Assembly: GCA_007121055.1 (NCBI GenBank)
Contig: SKMM01000415.1
Location: 1-11,777, forward strand
Reading direction: 5' to 3'
Source: Paracoccaceae bacterium
GTDB taxonomy: Bacteria > Pseudomonadota > Alphaproteobacteria > Rhodobacterales > Rhodobacteraceae
Length of the DNA stretch: 11,777 nucleotides
Part shown: in pieces, positions 6,414 through 11,777 of the stretch
How the letters are laid out: each line of letters opens with the position of its first letter
Numbering within the stretch: position 1 is the first letter of the stretch
Translations under genes and position numbers: made by a program
The notes under the pieces: generated by a model
What the model was told of the DNA's origin: nothing
Database searches by the model: none
Seen by the model: the letters and a program-made list of their open reading frames with translations, nothing else

Positions 6414-7460
6414 ATGTCCATCGCCCCCGAAACCGCCACCGCCGCGCCGCAGGCCGAACGCTCCGCGCCGGTGCTGGAGGTCGAGGATCTGCGCACCTGG
6501 TTCGACACCCGCGACGGGGTGGTGAAGGCGGTCGAGGGGCTCAGCTTCGAGCTGCACCCTGCCGAGATCCTGGGCGTGGTGGGCGAGTCGGGCTGCGGCA
6601 AGTCCATCACCTCGCTGTCGATCATGCAGCTGGTTCCCACCCCGCCGGGCCGCTACGCCAGCGGCGCCATCCGCTTCAACGGTCGCGACCTGCTCAAACT
6701 CTCGCCCGCCGAGATGCGGCATATCCGCGGCAACGAGATCTCGATGATCTTCCAAGACCCGATGAGCTCGCTCAACCCGGTGCTGACGGTGGGCGACCAA
6801 TTGACCGAGGCGATCATCCTGCATCAGGGCCTGGGCGAGAAGGCCGCCACCGAGCGCGCGCGCGAGATGCTGGGCCTGGTGCACATCCCCGAGCCCGAGC
6901 GGCGGCTGAGCGAATACCCCCACCAGCTTTCGGGCGGCATGCGCCAGCGGGTGATGATCGCCATGGCGCTGTCGTGCAACCCCTCGGTGCTGATTGCGGA
7001 CGAGCCGACCACTGCGCTCGACGTGACCATACAGGCGCAGATCCTGACGCTAATGGAGGAAATCCGCGACAAGCTGCAGACCGCCATCATCCTCATCACC
7101 CACGACCTGGGCGTGGTGGCGGAAATGGCCGACCGAGTGCTCGTCATGTATGCCGGCCGCAAGGTCGAGGAGGCCGATGTGGTCGAGCTGTTCGAGCGGC
7201 CGCAGCACCCCTATACGCGCGGCCTGATGCGCTCGGTACCGAAGCTGGCCGAGGATGGCGAGTGCACCGCTGGACGGCTCTCGGAGATCCCCGGCATCGT
7301 GCCGGCGCTGACGAACCTGCCGCCCGGCTGCGTCTTCGCCGACCGCTGTCCCTTCGTGACCGAGCGTTGCCGGCGCGAGTATCCGCCACTGGTGCAGCGC
7401 GGCCCGCGGCATCTGGCCGCCTGCTGGGAAAGCGAGAATCTGCCGGAGTGGAACGCATGA
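6414..7460 (+). CDS. ABC importer ATPase, DppD/OppD type
   Basis: A 348-residue cytoplasmic ATPase that powers uptake with its DppF-type partner. Walker A is GESGCGKS (57-64), the Q-loop glutamine is at about 114 (IFQDP), the signature is LSGGMRQR (172-179), Walker B is VLIADEP (192-198) and the switch histidine is His230 (ITHD). The C-terminal oligo/dipeptide-transporter extension follows, with four cysteines (306, 312, 319, 337) in PPGCVFADRCPFVTERC and AACWE; in this family such clusters can bind an Fe-S centre. AAGGAG lies ten or so bases before the ATG. The last codons, GAG TGG AAC GCA TGA, abut the IS110 element. The TGA lies inside the ATGAG repeat shared with the far end of that element, which implies the original gene overlapped the next one by ATGA. 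Confidence 0.96.
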   Translation: MSIAPETATAAPQAERSAPVLEVEDLRTWFDTRDGVVKAVEGLSFELHPAEILGVVGESGCGKSITSLSIMQLVPTPPGRYASGAIRFNGRDLLKLSPAEMRHIRGNEISMIFQDPMSSLNPVLTVGDQLTEAIILHQGLGEKAATERAREMLGLVHIPEPERRLSEYPHQLSGGMRQRVMIAMALSCNPSVLIADEPTTALDVTIQAQILTLMEEIRDKLQTAIILITHDLGVVAEMADRVLVMYAGRKVEEADVVELFERPQHPYTRGLMRSVPKLAEDGECTAGRLSEIPGIVPALTNLPPGCVFADRCPFVTERCRREYPPLVQRGPRHLAACWESENLPEWNA

Positions 7461-7492
7461 GATACCGTGACCTCGATCAAGCGTTTTTTGCG

Positions 7493-7553
7493 GCCCGAGC
7501 AGGCGCGGTCGGCTTTGGTATGTGTGGCCTACGCCGCCCGCGCCTGCTCGGGC
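7493..7553. repeat. 16-bp inverted repeat across the transposase stop
   Basis: GCCCGAGCAGGCGCGG (7493-7508) and CCGCGCCTGCTCGGGC (7538-7553) are perfect inverted copies. One arm encodes the last residues of the transposase (PEQARA); the other lies in the short non-coding end. It could be a subterminal repeat bound by the recombinase, or a hairpin that ends transposase transcripts or blocks read-through into the element. Confidence 0.6.
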
Positions 7554-8704
7554 ATGACGGTGAAGGGTCGGCGGTTCTTCGCGACGCTGTAGATTGCGTG
7601 AAGCAGTTTGCGCATAGCCGCGATCAGGGCGAGCTTGGGCGGCTTTCCGGCAGCGCGCAGGCGTTCGTAGAAGGGTCTGAGCCAGTCGTTGCAGCGCACG
7701 GCGGAGAGGACGGTCATCCACAGGGCGCGGCGCAGTCTGGCGTTGCCGAACGGGCTTGTCGCGGCGCGGGCGCCGGTGCGCTTGCCCGACTGCCTGAGGC
7801 CGGGCACGACGCCGACATGGGCGGCGAAGGCGGCGGCCGAGCGGAAGTGTGCGGGATCACCGACCGTGGCGATGATGCGCGCTGCGGAATGCGGACCGAC
7901 GCCGTCGATGCTGGTGAGCAGTCGACCGACCTCATGGGCATCGAGCAGGCGGTCGATGTCGCCCTCGATTTCCTTGAGCCGTCGGCGCCAGAGGTCGAGG
8001 TCCTGGCAGATGTGGCGGGCCTGCATCTCGTAGACCGGGCCGTGGTGCTGGCCGACCGAGCGCTTCGCGGCGGCGACCAGGTCCTCGGCCAGGTCCTCGC
8101 CCACCTCGTGGCGCCCGTCGTAGCGAAGCTTCGCGAGCCGTCGCGACTGGGCGCGGGCGAAAGCCGCGGCCGTCGGACATTCGGCGATGAGCGCGGTGGC
8201 GAGCATGCTGTCCATGCCTTTGACGTAGCGTGTGAACTCGGGGAAGCCGAGATCGACCAGCCGGTGCAACTGGCGCACCCGGTCGTCGAAGTCCTGCCGG
8301 AGCCGGTCGCGGTGGCGCACCAGCTCGCGCAGGGCCTCGGCGGCCTCGTCGAAGAGCCGGGTCGGCGCGGGGCGCTTCTCGAAGCCGAGCCGGGCAAGCG
8401 CCGTGGCATCGACGGCGTCGGTCTTGGTCCGCTGCAGCTGCGCCTCCTGGAAGCGGCGCGCAACGAGCGGGTTGAGCAGCACCACGTCGTGGCCCGCCGC
8501 CGTCAGCGTCGCGTAGAGGTTCTTCCAGTAATGCCCGGTCGCCTCCATGACGACCAGCACCGGCCGCGGCCCGAGCGCCTCGAGCATCGTGCAATATCCG
8601 GCCGCGTCCTCTGCAAAAGCGGTCGGCCGGCCCACCGGCGCGCCCGCATCGTCCAGCCGGGCCAGCACATGCCACTCGGCTGCCACGTCGATCCCTGCAA
8701 ACAT
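7529..8704 (-). CDS. IS110-family DEDD transposase (RNA-guided recombinase)
   Basis: A 391-residue recombinase. The N-terminal RuvC-like DEDD domain shows Asp6 (FAGIDVA), Glu54 (VVMEATGHYWKN), Asp96 and Asp99 (KTDAVDATALA). A coiled, charged middle (about 120-250) leads to the C-terminal transposase_20 domain (about 262-350), with the SIDGVGPHSAARIIATVGD segment and PGLRQSGKRTG, where Ser306 is the likely nucleophile. The length is typical for the family and no frameshift is seen, so it may be active. The start at 8704 is preceded by AAGGAGGGGG; the frame stays open further upstream, but that sequence is non-coding in this family and probably the guide RNA. It is encoded against the importer operon, so operon read-through would produce antisense RNA to it. 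Confidence 0.93.
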   Translation of the reverse strand: MFAGIDVAAEWHVLARLDDAGAPVGRPTAFAEDAAGYCTMLEALGPRPVLVVMEATGHYWKNLYATLTAAGHDVVLLNPLVARRFQEAQLQRTKTDAVDATALARLGFEKRPAPTRLFDEAAEALRELVRHRDRLRQDFDDRVRQLHRLVDLGFPEFTRYVKGMDSMLATALIAECPTAAAFARAQSRRLAKLRYDGRHEVGEDLAEDLVAAAKRSVGQHHGPVYEMQARHICQDLDLWRRRLKEIEGDIDRLLDAHEVGRLLTSIDGVGPHSAARIIATVGDPAHFRSAAAFAAHVGVVPGLRQSGKRTGARAATSPFGNARLRRALWMTVLSAVRCNDWLRPFYERLRAAGKPPKLALIAAMRKLLHAIYSVAKNRRPFTVMPEQARAA

Positions 8705-8719
8705 CTCTCCCCCTCCTTC

Positions 8720-8895
8720 CAAGGCCGGGGAGCCCCGATGCCGACGTCCACGCTCACCCTTGTCCAAGCGAGGACAGCGCCACGCAGGCCACAGCCTCAG
8801 GATACCGTTCGAGCCCCGAACGCCGGTCGAGGGCGCCAATCTCATGCACGAGGACAAGCCCTCGACGCGGCTGCGGCGACCCTCTCCCAGCCATC
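8720..8895 (-). ncRNA. Candidate IS110 bridge RNA
   Basis: The non-coding stretch upstream of the transposase has the features expected of a bridge RNA. A 9-bp stem (arms 8858-8866 and 8826-8834) closes a 23-base loop that contains GCATGAG (8847-8841), complementary to core plus right target at the occupied site (7455-7461). Further on, ACGGTATC (8808-8801) repeats the sequence of the element's other end next to the core (7468-7461), as a left donor guide should. GGTGAG (8758-8753) can pair with CTCATC at the element start, with one G.T wobble, as a right donor guide should. The boundaries are approximate. The guide rule comes from published IS621 work; the assignment here is inference. Confidence 0.55.
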
Positions 8896-8928
8896 GAACC
8901 ACAAACATAGCAGCGGAGTGGTTCGATG
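8892..8928. repeat. 11-bp inverted repeat at the IS end, covering the next start codon
   Basis: CATCGAACCAC (8892-8902) and GTGGTTCGATG (8918-8928) are perfect inverted copies around 15 bases. The right arm ends in the ATG (8926-8928) of the following ATPase gene, and its ribosome site GGAG (8915-8918) lies in the loop and at the stem edge. It may be part of the element's end structure. In operon mRNA it could also hide the start codon. Confidence 0.65.
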
Positions 8929-9912
8929 AGTGGAGGAGTTACAAGCGAGGCGCCGATCCTCGAGGTCCAGGACCTGACCAAGCATTTCCCCATCCACGGC
9001 GGCCTCCTGCAGCGCGAGGTGCAGCGGGTCTATGCGGTGGACGGGGTCAGCTTTTCCATCGGCCGGGGCGAGACGCTGGGGCTAGTGGGCGAATCGGGCT
9101 GCGGCAAGTCCACCACCGGCAAGGTGATCCTGAAGCTGCTGGACCCCGCCTCGGGGTCGATCCGGCTTAAGGGCACCGACATCACCGGCCTCAGCCGGGC
9201 GCAGATGCACCCGCATCGCCGGGTGATGCAGGTGATCTTTCAGGACCCCTACGCCTCGCTCAACCAGCGGATGCGAGTGAAGGACATCGTGGCCGAGCCG
9301 CTGGGCAATTACGAGGTGGGCAGCAGCCGCGCCGAGCGGCTCGAGCGGGTGGCCGCGCTGTTCGACTTGGTGGGGCTGCGGCGCGACGCGCTGAACCGTT
9401 TTCCGCACGAGTTCTCGGGCGGGCAGCGGCAGCGGCTGGGCATCGCCCGGGCGCTGGCGTTGAACCCCGAGCTGATCATCGCCGACGAGCCGGTGTCGGC
9501 GCTGGACGTCTCGGTGCAGGCGCAGGTGATCAACCTGATGATGGACCTGCAGGCGGAGTTCGACCTGTCTTATCTGTTCATCGCCCACGATCTGGCGGTG
9601 GTGCAGCACATCTCGCAACGCATCGGGGTGATGTATCTGGGCCGGCTGGTGGAGCTGGCGCCCAAACGCGAACTCTTCCGCAACCCGCAGCACCCCTATA
9701 CCGAGGCGCTGCTGGATTCGGTGCCCGTGCCCGACCCGCGCCGGCGGCGCAAGCGGCAGGTGCTGCGCGGCGACGCGCCCAGCCCCATCAACCCGCCGAA
9801 GGGCTGCCACTTCAACACCCGCTGCCCGCTGGCGGTGGACCGCTGCTTTCACGAAACCCCGAAGCTGCGCGAGGTCGCGCCCGGCCACATGGCTGCCTGC
9901 CACCTGCGCTGA
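8926..9912 (+). CDS. ABC importer ATPase, DppF/OppF type
   Basis: A 328-residue cytoplasmic ATPase, partner of the DppD-type protein. Walker A is GESGCGKS (55-62), the Q-loop is IFQDPYASLNQRM (about 104-116), the signature is FSGGQRQR (163-170), Walker B is LIIADEP (183-189) and the switch histidine is His221 (IAHD). The C-terminal oligopeptide extension has cysteines at 294, 300, 307 and 325. The YAVDGVSFSIGRGETLGLVG entry is typical of the F-type subunit. The present start codon lies at the edge of the IS110 element. Before insertion it would have overlapped the previous stop by ATGA and used the GGAG at the end of that gene; the element now supplies another GGAG seven bases upstream. Translation may be weakened by a hairpin over the start. 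The ORF is complete. Confidence 0.95.
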   Translation: MSGGVTSEAPILEVQDLTKHFPIHGGLLQREVQRVYAVDGVSFSIGRGETLGLVGESGCGKSTTGKVILKLLDPASGSIRLKGTDITGLSRAQMHPHRRVMQVIFQDPYASLNQRMRVKDIVAEPLGNYEVGSSRAERLERVAALFDLVGLRRDALNRFPHEFSGGQRQRLGIARALALNPELIIADEPVSALDVSVQAQVINLMMDLQAEFDLSYLFIAHDLAVVQHISQRIGVMYLGRLVELAPKRELFRNPQHPYTEALLDSVPVPDPRRRRKRQVLRGDAPSPINPPKGCHFNTRCPLAVDRCFHETPKLREVAPGHMAACHLR

Positions 9913-9933
9913 GACAAACTCGAAAGGCCCCCG

Positions 9934-11085
9934 ATGCCGACCCTCGATGCCCCGGCTGCAGCCCTCGACGTGGTGGAAATCACCCGCCGCCTGATTCGCT
10001 TCGACACCATCAACCCGCCCGGCAACGAGCGTCCGGCGCTGGAGTGGCTGGCCGGGCTGCTGGCCCCCGCGGGCTTCGAGATCGCATGGCAACCGCTGGG
10101 CGAAGGGCGCGCGAACCTGCTGGCGCGCCTGCCGGCCACCGGCGCCCCGGCCCGCGCGCCCCTTGTACTGTCGGGCCATGTGGACACCGTGCCACTCGGC
10201 AATGCCCCCTGGAGTGTGCCGCCGCACGAGGGGCTAGAGCGTGACGGCCGTCTTTATGGCCGCGGCGCCTCGGACATGAAAAGCGGTGTGGCGGCCTGCG
10301 TGCGCGCCGCGCTGGACCTGACCGCGCAGCCCGACCGCGCCGCCGACCTGCGGCTGATCCTGAGCGCGGGCGAGGAGACCGGCTGCGACGGCGTGCTGGC
10401 GCTGGCCGAAGACAAGGCCCTTCTGGGCGCTGCTGGGGCGCTGATCGTGGCCGAGCCCACCGACAACCGCCCGCTGCTGGGCCACAAGGGCGCGTTGTGG
10501 CTGCATCTGCACCACCGTGGCGTTACCGCCCACGGCTCCATGCCAGAAAAGGGCCGCAACGCCATCTTCGGCGCTTGCGCCAGCGTCGCCGCGCTGCGGG
10601 GCCTCGATTTCGGCGTCCCGGCGCACCCGGTGATGGGGCCGGTGACGCTGAACCTTGGTACGCTGCAGGCGGGGCTCAACATCAACTCGGTGCCCGACCT
10701 GGCCACGCTGGGGGTGGACATTCGCACCACGCCCGAGCTGCCGAACGCCCGCGCCCGCGATCTGGTGGCCGCCGCCGTGGGCGCGGAGGTGGACGTCGAG
10801 ACGCTGACCGACATGCCCGCCGTCTTCACCCCCGCCGATGATCCCTGGATAGCCGAGACCCGCACCCTGGCCGCACGGATCACAGGCGTCGCGGCGGGAG
10901 ACGCGACGGCGCATTACTTCACCGATGCCTCGGTACTGACAGCCGCCTTTGGGCATCCGCCGACGCTGATCATGGGGCCCGGTCCGATGGCTCTGGCGCA
11001 TCAGACCGACGAGTATTGCGAGACCGCCCTCATCACCGCCTGTGCCCGCGCTTTTGCCGAGATCGGCCGGAGATGCCTGTCATGA
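9934..11085 (+). CDS. M20-family metallopeptidase/deacylase (ArgE/DapE type)
   Basis: A 383-residue zinc-dependent amidohydrolase. The metal ligands and catalytic residues of the M20 family are visible: His82 and Asp84 in SGHVDTVP, Asp114 in GASDMKSG, Glu147 and Glu148 in SAGEETG, Glu174 in VAEPT and His356 in LAHQTDE. A dimerisation/lid domain lies at about 183-290, starting HKGALWLHLHHRGVTAHGS. Relatives remove acyl or succinyl groups from amino acids (ArgE, DapE) or cleave dipeptides and carbamoyl compounds; the exact reaction is not readable. There is no signal peptide, so it acts in the cytoplasm, presumably on what the importer brings in. It starts 21 bases after the ATPase gene behind AAAGG and overlaps the amidase gene by ATGA, so it is firmly part of the operon. 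Confidence 0.92.
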   Translation: MPTLDAPAAALDVVEITRRLIRFDTINPPGNERPALEWLAGLLAPAGFEIAWQPLGEGRANLLARLPATGAPARAPLVLSGHVDTVPLGNAPWSVPPHEGLERDGRLYGRGASDMKSGVAACVRAALDLTAQPDRAADLRLILSAGEETGCDGVLALAEDKALLGAAGALIVAEPTDNRPLLGHKGALWLHLHHRGVTAHGSMPEKGRNAIFGACASVAALRGLDFGVPAHPVMGPVTLNLGTLQAGLNINSVPDLATLGVDIRTTPELPNARARDLVAAAVGAEVDVETLTDMPAVFTPADDPWIAETRTLAARITGVAAGDATAHYFTDASVLTAAFGHPPTLIMGPGPMALAHQTDEYCETALITACARAFAEIGRRCLS

Positions 11086-11777
11086 GCGTGGCGCCCGACC
11101 TCTCGGACCCGACCCGGCTGGGCGCGCGCGCCGCGCGGGACGCCACGGTGCAGGCGTGGGCGTTCCTCGACCCGGTGCTGGCGCGCGCACCGCGCGCCCG
11201 ACCGAAGGCACGCTTTCGGGCTTGCCGGTGGGCTTGAAGGACATCATAGAGATCGCCGACATGCCCACGGCCTGCGGCTCGCCCATCCATGAGGGCCGGC
11301 GCACAGGCCGCGATGCGGCCTGCGTCGCGGCGTTGCGTGCGACCGGGGGCGTGGTGATGGGCAAGACCGCCACCACCGAATTCGCCGCCTATACCCCCAC
11401 CGTCACCCGCAACCCGCATGCCCCCGCGCATAGGCCGGGCGGCTCGTCCAGCGGGTCGGCGGCGGCCGTGGCCGATTTCCAGGTGCCGCTTGCGAGTGGC
11501 ACCCAGACCGCCGGCTCGGTGCTGCGGCCGGCAGCCTTCTGCGGCCTGGTCGGCTACGAGCCCAGCTTTGGCACCATCGACACCGCCGGCATGCAGCCCT
11601 TCGCCACCAGCCTGGACACGCTGGGCTTCTTCGCCTGCAGCGTCGGCGATGCGGGCCTGTTCGCGGCGGCGCTGTCGGGCTGGGACGCGTTGGCCGACCC
11701 GCACCCCGCTCGGCCGGCGCGGGTGCGGCTGATCCCCGCCCCCGCCTGGGACCGCGCCACCCCCGAGGCCCGCGCCA
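11082..11777 (+). pseudogene. Amidase-signature family enzyme, frameshifted and cut by window end
   Basis: The start ATG 11082 overlaps the M20 stop. The first frame gives MSVAPDLSDPTRLGARAARD and then VQAWAFLDPVLA, an amidase N-terminus, but stops at 11235-11237. From about 11200 the family text continues two bases out of frame: LSGLPVGLKDIIEIADMPTA with the catalytic Lys, then RPGGSSSGSAAA with the cis-Ser, and ASGTQTAGSVLRPAAFCGL with the nucleophilic Ser. It stays open to the window end. The Ser-cisSer-Lys triad is therefore present but detached from the start. The N-terminal stretch before LSGLPV also looks shorter than usual, suggesting a small deletion in a GCGCGC-rich segment (11181-11206). 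Members hydrolyse amides, including pathway enzymes such as AtzE and GatA; the substrate is unknown. A sequencing error remains possible. Confidence 0.82.

Larger units (their letters stand above)
7462..8930 (-). mobile_element. IS110-family insertion sequence, apparently intact (about 1.47 kb)
   Basis: The element sits between the two ATPase genes in antisense orientation. Its limits are inferred from a 5-bp direct repeat, ATGAG, at 7457-7461 and 8926-8930. Excising one copy with the intervening DNA gives GCATGAGTGGAGG, a normal ATGA overlap between the ATPase genes. On the element's own strand the repeat reads CTCAT and contains a CT, the core dinucleotide described for the IS110 member IS621. 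The family makes no classical inverted repeats and uses a DEDD recombinase guided by an RNA. The larger non-coding end (about 225 bases) is upstream of the transposase, as in the IS110 subgroup; the downstream end is about 67 bases. Exact ends are ambiguous within the five repeated bases. Confidence 0.85.

Noticed and set aside
7461..8808. GATACCGT at 7461-7468 and 8801-8808 as the IS110 target duplication
   Set aside because: Using it as the boundary would leave more than 100 bases of non-coding DNA before the second ATPase gene. The ATGAG repeat restores a tight junction, so the 8-mer fits better as a donor guide matching the element end.
8705..8908. A 68-residue N-terminal extension of the IS110 transposase
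   Set aside because: The family begins at the DEDD motif (FAGIDVA), and a strong ribosome site precedes 8704. The extra sequence matches the expected position of the non-coding guide RNA.
6974..8929. A 651-codon plus-strand open frame
   Set aside because: It runs out of frame through the first ATPase gene and then antisense through the IS110 transposase. It has no recognisable domain or ribosome site.

Overview
The window is very GC-rich DNA with short intergenic gaps and several ATGA stop/start overlaps. Its protein families and codon use fit an alphaproteobacterium, most likely of the Rhodobacteraceae/Paracoccaceae type. This placement is an inference from style and protein family, not from a marker gene.

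Layout. (1) Positions 1-438, minus strand: the edge of a phage-like structural region, with the first 23 codons of one protein and a 121-residue tail-type protein. (2) 437-1114, plus: an isochorismatase-family cysteine hydrolase. (3) 1151-1711, minus: an XRE-type HTH regulator with a C-terminal cupin domain, convergent with the hydrolase. (4) 1712-2038: a divergent control region with two perfect inverted repeats. (5) 2039-11777, plus: a peptide/nickel-type ABC importer operon. It encodes a periplasmic binding protein, two permeases and two ATPases, followed by an M20 metallopeptidase and an amidase-signature enzyme that overlaps it by ATGA.

Two mobile elements lie exactly in seams of this operon. 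A decayed IS3-family element (about 4741-5407) separates the two permease genes. An intact IS110-family element (about 7462-8930, transposase on the minus strand) separates the two ATPase genes. Removing the IS110 element together with one copy of a 5-bp ATGAG repeat restores an ATGA overlap between the ATPase genes, so the insertion regenerated both the stop and the start codon. The non-coding DNA upstream of the IS110 transposase looks like a bridge RNA: short stretches match both the element ends and the occupied target, in the orientations expected for donor and target guides.

How it may work together (inference): the importer brings in an amide- or acyl-containing compound; the M20 enzyme, the amidase and perhaps the isochorismatase-type hydrolase cleave it; the cupin-HTH regulator senses the ligand and acts at the divergent control region. 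The substrate cannot be read from the sequence. The amidase carries an apparent frameshift near its N-terminus. With two insertions in the same operon, this raises the possibility that the pathway is decaying, although every transporter ORF is intact.
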